A stretch of DNA of 64,000 nucleotides, from contig NZ_BMJA01000002.1 of NCBI RefSeq assembly GCF_014642835.1, forward strand, positions 1,054,867-1,118,866. The letters are read 5' to 3'. How positions within the stretch are numbered: position 1 is the stretch's first letter; each line of letters begins with the position of its first letter. Source of the DNA: Dyella nitratireducens. GTDB taxonomy: Bacteria > Pseudomonadota > Gammaproteobacteria > Xanthomonadales > Rhodanobacteraceae. The position numbers and the translations under genes were made by a program. Below are positions 45,311 through 52,197 of the stretch, in pieces. The notes under the pieces were generated by a model. The model searched no databases and was not told where the DNA came from. It saw nothing but the letters and a program-made list of their open reading frames with translations.

Positions 45311-45478
45311 CACGGCACCAGTTGAAAGGTTGCGTTTTGATTTCGCGAATTGATAGTGGTCTCCAGGAGCCGCCAGGGAGGGACGAGTGCCGTTGCATGT
45401 GTTATGAAAACGGCTGCTACACAGTTCGCGTGACAGCGGCAGCGAAGTGATGAGTAGGATTGCCATCGACCGTGAAGC

Positions 45479-45748
45479 TCATCTTTTGCTATTGGACTTA
45501 CTTTTTAATAAAGGTCGCGTCAACGTGGCCCAAATCATTACGCCATACAAGACTCCTCCTATCGCGCATCCACCTATGAGCTGAAAACAGCGTGCTGCCG
45601 TCAAAATTCCTTGCTTTTGACTCAGGTAGGCAAACATAAGAAAAAGCGGAAGCCCTACAAAAATCTCGCCCACTGCGATGTTTCCTACCAGGGTTCTGGC
45701 GGCCCAAGTGGCGGGTCCCGACTTTATGACGCGCCTTAGTTTGCTCAT
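45479..45748 (-). CDS. Two-helix small membrane protein, paralogue 1
   Basis: 89 residues with two membrane segments (IAVGEIFVGLPLFLMFAYLS and FQLIGGCAIGGVLYGVMIWA) and a Lys-rich C-terminus. It resembles the product at 46571 over its whole length (GNxxxxxIxxGLPxFxxFxY, QGIL, then GxVLxGVxIWxTxxxP). AAGG lies 8 nt before ATG 45748. Function unknown; one of three such genes within 2.6 kb. Confidence 0.65.
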   Translation of the reverse strand: MSKLRRVIKSGPATWAARTLVGNIAVGEIFVGLPLFLMFAYLSQKQGILTAARCFQLIGGCAIGGVLYGVMIWATLTRPLLKSKSNSKR

Positions 45749-45886
45749 CAGGATTACCTTGCCTTGCTCACGACTATGGGTTTGACGTTTGATTCGGCCA
45801 GTACTGTTGACCCAAAGATGCATCATACGTAGGAATAGGAGGGTCCCGATGCTGCCCGCGCTCCTTATTCAACTTGTTGATGTGTC

Positions 45887-46381
45887 TTAAAGTTCACGCA
45901 CACTGATGCGATGCTTGGCGACGCAGGCTTGCAGTTGCGCCAACAATTCGTTCATTTCGCCAGGCCGCTCTTGAAAAATAATCAATCGTGAAAATACCGG
46001 GGCATCCTTTGAGCCCCTTAGTGCAAAAGAACGCACCTTACGGCCGGTCTCGAGGTTGGTGGATCTTGTAATGGTCAGATGCGCAACGTCAGCCCATTGC
46101 AAACTTTGCCAAGTCCATCGCTGCACTCTGCGAGTGATTCCCCTGTTTGAAATGCACACGTCAGCCAGACTATGGAAAAGGAGCCACGTTGCAAGTAGAG
46201 CGAAGGCTATCCCTATAGCCAGAATAATCAAGCCATCTTGCCACCCAGTCCGTCGGCTGGCCACCATTGCCAGGACGGCGGTCAGCATCACAATGAACGG
46301 CAGCCAAAAAAATGGCATGGAGCGCCATTTATATCGGTAAACAATCTCAAACTGGCCAGCTTCGTTGATCATTGTATTCAT
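45887..46381 (-). CDS. Membrane protein with PH-like domain pattern
   Basis: 164 residues: a short cytoplasmic start (FEIVYRYKWRSMPFFWLPF), two helices near 25-42 and 49-68 (IVMLTAVLAMVAS; LIILAIGIAFALLATWLLFH), then a beta-rich part (ICISNRGITRRVQRWTWQSL and similar) as in bacterial PH-domain or YcxB-like membrane proteins. Function unknown. Confidence 0.6.
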   Translation of the reverse strand: MNTMINEAGQFEIVYRYKWRSMPFFWLPFIVMLTAVLAMVASRRTGWQDGLIILAIGIAFALLATWLLFHSLADVCISNRGITRRVQRWTWQSLQWADVAHLTITRSTNLETGRKVRSFALRGSKDAPVFSRLIIFQERPGEMNELLAQLQACVAKHRISVREL

Positions 46382-46570
46382 GGGCAGTTGAGGGGCGGGA
46401 TCGTCGGCGAAAGCGATAGTTGACCAGGAGATACTTGGATTGGAAAGCTTTCAGCAGTAAACGTTATTGTTCAAGCCAATCCCAACGCCAGGCATGGTCG
46501 AGAAAAAAAGGAGCGTAGTAAGCAAGGATTTTTGACTACTTTCGCTCCCGTTTTTCCGAAGATAGACGAT

Positions 46571-46834
46571 TTACCTCTTCGACTTTCTATCCATTGCTGG
46601 CTTGGCAACCGTTATCCAAATGCAGACTCCCAATACGACAGATCCTAGAGCTGCAAGCAAAAAAAGGTAGGCGACGCGATCAGGTGACAGTATTCCTTGC
46701 ACATAACTCTTGTAGGAGAAGACAAAAAATATTGGAAGACCAAATACAATTCCAGAAAGAACCATATTGCCCAACGGGGACCTGCTCAACCATGTCAACT
46801 GCTTCGATCTAACAATCTGCCTTAACGTGATCAT
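46571..46834 (-). CDS. Two-helix small membrane protein, paralogue 2
   Basis: 87 residues, closest to the protein at 45479: S-P-L-G-N-M-V-L-S-G-I-V-F-G-L-P-I-F-F, then Q-G-I-L-S and V-V-L-G-V-C-I-W-I-T-V-A-K-P, with a basic end. The repeated occurrence with unrelated small genes between is typical of immunity-gene arrays. Confidence 0.65.
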   Translation of the reverse strand: MITLRQIVRSKQLTWLSRSPLGNMVLSGIVFGLPIFFVFSYKSYVQGILSPDRVAYLFLLAALGSVVLGVCIWITVAKPAMDRKSKR

Positions 46835-46909
46835 ATTGATGACATTATTTAAGATGAAGTTGCTGGTATACGCATATGGAAAGAGTGTGGTCAGATAGGC
46901 AAAACTTAT

Positions 46910-47566
46910 TCAATCCGACAAGGCTTCCTCTATATCTTCGAAGGGAGCGTCCCTATCTATAGGCATGACTTTGGCCAGCTCCTTTTGTCGCAATAGACCT
47001 GCGTCCTTATAGCGCCAAAATCGCATATATAAGTTCCTTTTGTCTTTTAGTCCGGCAGTAATAAGCATGCCACATTTTATTGAAAGCACAACGAAAACTG
47101 GCAACGAAAAAATATATAGATATTTCCTTATTTTTCGGTATCTAAGCCTTGCTAATAGCATCGCAGAAGGAATGTGCCCTGCCTTCGCTGCTTTCTCTAA
47201 CATTTTTCGGGCCATCGGATGGTCTTGAAAAACATCTAATCGTGCAATCATAAACGCCCCCATAAATGGGGAAATTTTGTTTGCTTTTGCAAAATAGCGC
47301 ATGCCAAGTCTCGTATCGCGCGCCAATCTCTTCCCCTGAAACACCGCTTCACCTGCAGCAACAAGGACCTCTGGGTCAGTCGACCGCATGCCGAAATTCA
47401 AAAAGAATTCGTATTCGGAGTTCAATCCTTTGCGCTGTGCAATTGATGGGAATTTATGGATAAGCATGGCTGCAGCAATGGCTTCTTTAGGATCCCCCGC
47501 CCGCGCAGAAGCGACCTTATCCAAAAGTAGGATGGTGTTACTTTCTTCTGATTTGATCGTGGACAT
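46910..47566 (-). CDS. Sel1-like/TPR-type protein with one membrane segment
   Basis: 218 residues. The N-terminal half is built of helix pairs (AGEAVFQGKRLARDTRLGMR, MLEKAAKAGHIPSAMLLARL) resembling Sel1-like repeats, followed by a membrane helix near 152-172 (YLYIFSLPVFVVLSIKCGML) and a cytoplasmic tail. Low GC relative to the core genes. Such repeat proteins often accompany secretion or effector loci; the role here is unknown. Confidence 0.6.
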   Translation of the reverse strand: MSTIKSEESNTILLLDKVASARAGDPKEAIAAAMLIHKFPSIAQRKGLNSEYEFFLNFGMRSTDPEVLVAAGEAVFQGKRLARDTRLGMRYFAKANKISPFMGAFMIARLDVFQDHPMARKMLEKAAKAGHIPSAMLLARLRYRKIRKYLYIFSLPVFVVLSIKCGMLITAGLKDKRNLYMRFWRYKDAGLLRQKELAKVMPIDRDAPFEDIEEALSD

Positions 47567-47753
47567 GTATTCTGAGTGCCTGGCACCGCCAGCGGTGTGG
47601 TTGCGAGAGTCGTTGGAGCTAGATGGTTCGGCGGAGCAGGGGAAAGCGGAGGTGGTTAAAGCTACTTAACTATTCCCGCCCGATTTTCAAATCCTGCCCT
47701 ATTTCACAGACGAAGCGAACATCAATAGCCCTTTTCCTTGACTCGTGTCGCTA

Positions 47754-48011
47754 TCATCGAAATCCTCTAGCCCTTCGCATCGGCTCGATAAACACAACCC
47801 ACATAATAACCGCAAATGCTATCCCAGCAGCGATGCATATAGCAGCGACGATGAGCGCTATATGCAATGTAAACGGACCCCGTTTAGGCTGCTCTACGCA
47901 AAAAAACAAAAAAAATGGCAAAGATAAAAAAAGTTGAGACGTCCACATCGCGTAAACGAAGCTGGACCACTTTGTAGCCATACGCTTAGGGTCTATAAGT
48001 TTCAGACTCAT
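47754..48011 (-). CDS. Two-helix small membrane protein, paralogue 3
   Basis: 85 residues with segments W-T-S-Q-L-F-L-S-L-P-F-F-L-F-F and IALIVAAICIAAGIAFAVIM, ending VVFIEPMRRARGFR. Size, topology and the LPxFxxF/IMW..EP marks place it with the proteins at 45479 and 46571, though it is more diverged. GGAGTGGGG lies just upstream of ATG 48011. Confidence 0.55.
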   Translation of the reverse strand: MSLKLIDPKRMATKWSSFVYAMWTSQLFLSLPFFLFFCVEQPKRGPFTLHIALIVAAICIAAGIAFAVIMWVVFIEPMRRARGFR

Positions 48012-48015
48012 GGCA

Positions 48016-48240
48016 TCACCCCACTCCAAATGCAGTAGAAATTTGTCCCTTGGAGATGGAATAGTAGTGCCGTGGCCAAGATACAGCACCACTACCGCCT
48101 TGACTGTTAGAGCTTGGGTTATTGGTTTGAGGTGGTACATCAGACGTGACATTGCCTATAGCTCCAAGGCCGCCAACGACGCTAGTGAAAGCGGGGCGTC
48201 GGTGCTTGGGTGAGGCGTCTTTCAAAAGGCTACTAAGTTT
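48016..48240 (-). pseudogene. Possible 3' fragment of a lost gene
   Basis: An open frame ending 4 nt before the ATG at 48011 encodes a Gly/Ser/Asn-rich stretch (VVGGLGAIGNVTSDVPPQTN, then GGSGAVSWPRHYYSISKG). It looks like the C-terminal end of a larger protein, perhaps a secreted effector or toxin. Further upstream this frame only shadows the gene at 48233. No start codon with a ribosome site was found. Low confidence. Confidence 0.28.
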
Positions 48241-48517
48241 TTGGCTTGTTCCGTACAACAATAACGGAATATCTACGAGGTAAAAAGCCGAAATACTTGA
48301 TCCTTTCAAGATACTTAATAACCCTAGGGAGGATGCGATCTTTTTCCTCTTCATTCAGTTCATGCACCTCATAATGTTCTCCTCTGGAGCAAGGTAAATA
48401 AAGCCTCCAGGCTCGATCGACGAGTTCTACATGAAAACGATATACGTCAGTATCGTCCACATACTTGATGCCCTCATTGCGAGCGACAAGACGTATGGCA
48501 TAGCGATTATCGCTCAT
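48233..48517 (-). CDS. Hypothetical small protein
   Basis: 94 residues, soluble, charged: YRFHVELVDRAWRLYLPCSR, then E-E-K-D-R-I-L-P-R-V-I-K-Y-L-E-R-I-K-Y and a strongly basic end. The mixed beta-alpha pattern and size fit an immunity-type protein. No family recognised. It follows 3 nt after the gene at 48521. Confidence 0.6.
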   Translation of the reverse strand: MSDNRYAIRLVARNEGIKYVDDTDVYRFHVELVDRAWRLYLPCSRGEHYEVHELNEEEKDRILPRVIKYLERIKYFGFLPRRYSVIVVRNKPKT

Positions 48518-48520
48518 CTA

Positions 48521-48955
48521 TCAGGACCATCGGACGACGATTGAGCATGATTCATTTCGAACGTCGACCTCTGAGCTTATTTCACCCCATGGATATCGAT
48601 AAATTGTGCAGTGCGATTTCACTTCGTTAGGCGGTCCGAGCTCATTCGAAAGAAATTTATCATGACTTTTTCGGACAACTTCAAGATTTTGCTCAAGCTC
48701 ATGGCTGATCGAAAAACTTACGACCTTGAGACTTTGATCATTAAATTTGAACAACAAAGTAATTCTCTTTCCGTCCAAAAATAGCGGTGAAGCTTGCTTA
48801 AGAAGCCAGCCATTTTGCATGTCGAAATCACGAATAAAGGTGACTCCATGCTTTTCGAGATCTACAGCTGACATATCAGCCATCGCGACTATGTGAGCAC
48901 CAATACGGACAAGGCCGTGGGAGATATCGAAACGAACGGGCATGGTTGAGGTCAT
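48521..48955 (-). CDS. Hypothetical protein
   Basis: 144 residues. The C-terminal part (SNELGPPNEVKSHCTIYRYP, then W-G-E-I-S-S-E-V-D-V-R-N) has the form of a periplasmic or immunity beta domain, but no export signal is seen. Its ATG overlaps the stop of the upstream DUF4304-like gene (ATGA), so the two are translationally coupled. Confidence 0.6.
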   Translation of the reverse strand: MTSTMPVRFDISHGLVRIGAHIVAMADMSAVDLEKHGVTFIRDFDMQNGWLLKQASPLFLDGKRITLLFKFNDQSLKVVSFSISHELEQNLEVVRKSHDKFLSNELGPPNEVKSHCTIYRYPWGEISSEVDVRNESCSIVVRWS

Positions 48956-49611
48956 GTGACAGGCAATGTCTTAAGCGAATTCGCTAGTGCCTCGAAGCGC
49001 TTCATATAAAAACCTTTATTGTCCTTCGTCATCATGCCTGTGTGGAACGAAACAAGATCTTCATAGTTTGGCCTTTCAACAAGTTTGGCTACAATGATCC
49101 CAGTAGAGCAGCGAAACCAAGCAGGGCCACCCCGAACATATGACACCTTCACTGATGGTTTTTCGTTAATTGCAGCATCAATACTTTTAAGTGTTGCCTA
49201 GCGATCGAAGTACGGAGCTGCGGCCTCTACATATAAATTAAGCAATTCATTTGCTACTTCGTCCAATTGTGACAATGATTCGAGGATATACTCGTAGGCG
49301 CGATTCGTTCCGACAACAATGGCTTCAACGGACGCTCCGACGGTGCTCGTATCCTTTTGATATTTCTGTTCGAAGCCGGAAGTTTGGTGGAAAATGTTTT
49401 CCACTCGTTCATGACGTACCCCAACATGTGGTCGAACACGCCAGCCGGAATTATGTTCTAAGAAAACGAGCTGAAAAACATCTGTTCTTCCTTCATGCTC
49501 TCGTATGTAAGCATCTTTACGCGGGTGCGCCTTGAATCCTTTCTCCCTCATCAAGGGAGAAAGAGCTTTGTGCAAAGCTTCTTTTAGCTTTTTTCTGTTA
49601 TCCGAGCGCAT
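48952..49611 (-). pseudogene. DUF4304-like gene interrupted by an in-frame TAG
   Basis: From ATG 49611, 137 codons encode a DUF4304-like start (LKEALHKALSPLMREKGFKA, DVFQLVFLEHNSGWRVRPHV) that ends ...EAAAPYFDR at TAG 49200-49198. The same frame continues without another stop to 48952 as ATLKSIDAAINEKPSVKVSY ... KRFEALANSLKTLPVT. Such proteins normally run through a Phe-Asp/Glu-Arg-aromatic-x-Thr-Leu segment here, so TAG most likely replaces a Tyr codon. Either the gene is broken or two pieces are made: a 137-residue protein and a piece restarting at GTG 49152. The 3' piece overlaps the next gene's start. Confidence 0.65.
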
Positions 49612-49720
49612 GTATCTATCTTAATATGAAAACAGTGGGTGGACCTACGACGTTCACTGGTGTAGGTGGAATCACTGTGCCTGCGGCAAAAGCCGAGGGC
49701 GATTTTCTAGGTTTCCAAAG

Positions 49721-49750
49721 CCACTGGGTCCCGGCTTTCTCCGGGACGAC
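49721..49750. repeat. Single diverged arm of a palindromic repeat
   Basis: CTGGGTCCCGGCTTTCTCCG followed by GGACGACG resembles the CGCCGGGGCCCAGTG-type units at 22128-22265. It lies in the short gap between the accessory block and the MocR gene. Confidence 0.45.
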
Positions 49751-49788
49751 GAATATTGAATTAATCTGAGGTGTGTTCAGTTCGGGCT

Positions 49789-51243
49789 TTAGCGGTGCAC
49801 CGCTAAAGCCGCAGCTACCAGCTGCTCAACTCCAGCGCGGATAGCAGGCATGCCGAGTCCACCAAAACGCAGCAGTAAACCATCGCCATCGGCAGGTTCA
49901 TGCCGATAAGAACTCAATAAATGAAGTGCCAGTCCGCTGGCCTCTGCCGTACGTTGCACTTCGTGCGCATCCGGGTGGCGCAACAGGATTTGCACGCCTG
50001 CCGTGCCTTCTTCCCAGGTCCAGCCGTGGTCGGCCAGTGGCCTCAGGCCTTCCGTCAGGATGGCGGCTTTCTCGGCATACACGTTGCGCATATGCCGTAC
50101 ATGGGTGGAAAAATGGCCTTCATCCATGAATCGGCTCATGGCCAGTTGAATCAATGGGGCACTGAAAGCATCGAGCTGGGTGCGGATGTTGGCGAGCTGT
50201 TCGACCATGGCTTCCGGTACCACGGCAAAGGCGAGTCTCAGCGATACGAACATGGATTTGCTGAGTGTGCCGAGATAAAGCACGCGTGCATGACGATCAA
50301 GCGCATGCAGTGGTGTTGCCGGTTGGCGCGCGTGGCCGAACTCGCCGTCATAGTCGTCTTCCAATATCCAGGCATCGTGTTTCTGCGCCCATTCCAATAG
50401 CGCGATACGGCGCTGCATGCTCATGGTGAAGCCGCTGGGGAACTGGTGCGATGGTGTTACGCACGCCAGTCGAGCATGCGATGCGCGTCGCAGCCCTTCT
50501 TCGACCTGCAAGCCATGTTGATCGACAGGTACAGGTACAACGGTGGTCTCAGCAAGTTCCAGTGCGGCGCGCGCACCGGGATAGCCGGGATCTTCCACCC
50601 ATGCGGCATCACCTGGGTTCGTAAGCAGCAGCGCCAGCAGGTACGTGGCTTGCTGAATGCTGTTGAAGATGATCACCTGATCCGGTACGCAGCGAATCCC
50701 GCGCAGTTGCGCAAGATGGTGTGCGAGCGAGCGGCGCAGCGCCGGAACACCGCGCGCGTCGGTGAAGTTCATGTCGGCGCGCCGCAGGTCACGCACTGCG
50801 CGCGCCTGGATGCGTTGCCATATCTGCCAGGGAAACGCCGTCGTGTCCGCCACGCCAGCGTTGAAAGGCTTGAACTCGCGCATGATGCGGCAGGCGAGGT
50901 TGCCTGCAAGCTTGCGCCCGCGTGTCGACACGGATGACACGTGCTGCACGGCTTCCTCATGCCGGGCTGGATCTGTTCGCTTCGTTGCGCGTTGGGCAAT
51001 GAATGTGCCGCGCCCAATGACGCGCTCCAGCAGACCTTCCTCTACCAGCTGGCTATACACCTCCTCCATCAAACCACGTGACACGCCATAGTCGGTCGCC
51101 GCCTTGCGGCTGGATGGCATGTGCTCGCCGGCTGCAAGCGTTCCTTGCAGCACGGCATCGCGCAGGGCCAGGTAGACATCGGCGCGTCGTGGACGGTTGC
51201 CGGCTACTGGCGGCAGCAATACACCTCGGGAGCTGCGTGGCAT
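49789..51243 (-). CDS. MocR-type regulator (GntR HTH fused to PLP-dependent aminotransferase)
   Basis: 484 residues: a GntR winged helix at about 20-85 (DVYLALRDAVLQGTLAAGEH, SRKAATDYGVSRGLMEEVYS) and an aspartate aminotransferase fold-I domain (about 120-484). D-D-Y-D-G-E-F carries the PLP-pyridine Asp/Tyr and Y-L-G-T-L-S-K-S-M the PLP-binding lysine. The group includes PdxR and GabR, which sense PLP or amino compounds. It is divergent from the secreted DUF1579-like gene at 51347, which is its probable target. Confidence 0.9.
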   Translation of the reverse strand: MPRSSRGVLLPPVAGNRPRRADVYLALRDAVLQGTLAAGEHMPSSRKAATDYGVSRGLMEEVYSQLVEEGLLERVIGRGTFIAQRATKRTDPARHEEAVQHVSSVSTRGRKLAGNLACRIMREFKPFNAGVADTTAFPWQIWQRIQARAVRDLRRADMNFTDARGVPALRRSLAHHLAQLRGIRCVPDQVIIFNSIQQATYLLALLLTNPGDAAWVEDPGYPGARAALELAETTVVPVPVDQHGLQVEEGLRRASHARLACVTPSHQFPSGFTMSMQRRIALLEWAQKHDAWILEDDYDGEFGHARQPATPLHALDRHARVLYLGTLSKSMFVSLRLAFAVVPEAMVEQLANIRTQLDAFSAPLIQLAMSRFMDEGHFSTHVRHMRNVYAEKAAILTEGLRPLADHGWTWEEGTAGVQILLRHPDAHEVQRTAEASGLALHLLSSYRHEPADGDGLLLRFGGLGMPAIRAGVEQLVAAALAVHR

Positions 51244-51346
51244 AAGTCCCCTGATATCGGTCCGATTTAGCCGTTCAATACGGTACTGGAATGCGGTTCA
51301 CGCCACAGTAGCATGGCATCGATTCTCTACTCCCACGAGGTGCCGA

Positions 51347-51919
51347 ATGTCTTTCAAAACGTCTGCTGCATGCACGCTGGCTTTGGTAGTGATGTGCGGT
51401 GCGATTGTTGCCCTGCAACCGCTTCGGGCGAGTGCCGACACGTCTGCAGCGCATGATGGGCAGCACGATTTCGACTTCCATCTGGGTACCTGGAAAAGCG
51501 ATATCTCAAAGCTCCAGCATCCGCTGACAGGCTCCACGACGTGGATTGCGTGCCAAGGCAAGATTGTGGCGCGCAAGATTTGGGATGGACGTGCCCAAAT
51601 GGAAGAGCTGGAAGCCGATTGCCCGGCGGGTCACATGGAGGACATGCTGGTTTTTCTCTACAACCCAGACACGCATCAGTGGAGCCTCAACGCGGCAGCC
51701 GTCGGTGACGGTGTCATCGGCAAGCCCATGTTCGGTGAATTCAAGAACGGACTCGGCGAGTTTTATGACCAGGAGACCTACAAGGGCCGAACCATCCTGG
51801 TTCGACAGGTCTGGTCGGACATCACGCCGACGTCACATCATTTTGAACAAGCGTTCTCGGATGACGGCGGCAAGACGTGGGAGCCCAATTTCAGGGCAAC
51901 GCTTACACGGATGCAGTGA
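51347..51919 (+). CDS. Secreted DUF1579-like protein
   Basis: 190 residues with a signal peptide (TLALVVMCGAIVALQPLRAS, cleaved near ASA). The mature part starts Q-H-D-F-D-F-H-L-G-T-W and ends H-H-F-E-Q-A-F-S-D-D-G-G-K-T-W-E-P-N-F. It parallels the protein at 2530 in layout, motif and setting, though the sequences differ widely. The role is unknown; a periplasmic beta-barrel binding protein is likely. ATG 51347 starts the signal peptide and is preceded by ACGAGGTGCCGA. Confidence 0.7.
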   Translation: MSFKTSAACTLALVVMCGAIVALQPLRASADTSAAHDGQHDFDFHLGTWKSDISKLQHPLTGSTTWIACQGKIVARKIWDGRAQMEELEADCPAGHMEDMLVFLYNPDTHQWSLNAAAVGDGVIGKPMFGEFKNGLGEFYDQETYKGRTILVRQVWSDITPTSHHFEQAFSDDGGKTWEPNFRATLTRMQ

Positions 51920-52070
51920 GCGCGTGACGGTCGTCGAGTGGCCCAGTGGTGTCACTGGGCCTTGCGGGATGCGTGTCAAAGGAAATGGGGCTGATCACTT
52001 GCTGTATGCGTTAGCAACTTGTCCGACCAGCTTCGCCCAATCCATATCGCTATTTAAAGCAAACGCCCCC

Positions 52071-52101
52071 AAAAAAAGACCAGCGAAGAAACCTTCGCTG
52101 G
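52071..52101 (-). terminator. Rho-independent terminator of the GH18-like gene
   Basis: On the minus strand CCAGCGAAG (52101-52093) and CTTCGCTGG (52088-52080) form a perfect 9-bp stem with a 4-nt loop, followed by TCTTTTTTT. It ends transcription from 54174. Confidence 0.88.
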
Positions 52102-52148
52102 TTCACCTCTAGGGTGAATTACCGGGGAACTCGTAACGGCAGGGACTG

Positions 52149-52189
52149 CCATGCACGGGGAGTCGTTTGATGGCGCTCCCCATGCATGG
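52149..52189. other. Hairpin beside the GH18-like gene stop
   Basis: CCATGCACGGGGAG (52149-52162) and CTCCCCATGCATGG (52176-52189) pair over 14 bp with one mismatch, just 8 nt after the stop codon at 52198. Together with the terminator further on it makes a double hairpin 3' end. Confidence 0.5.
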
Positions 52190-52197
52190 TCGTCGGG

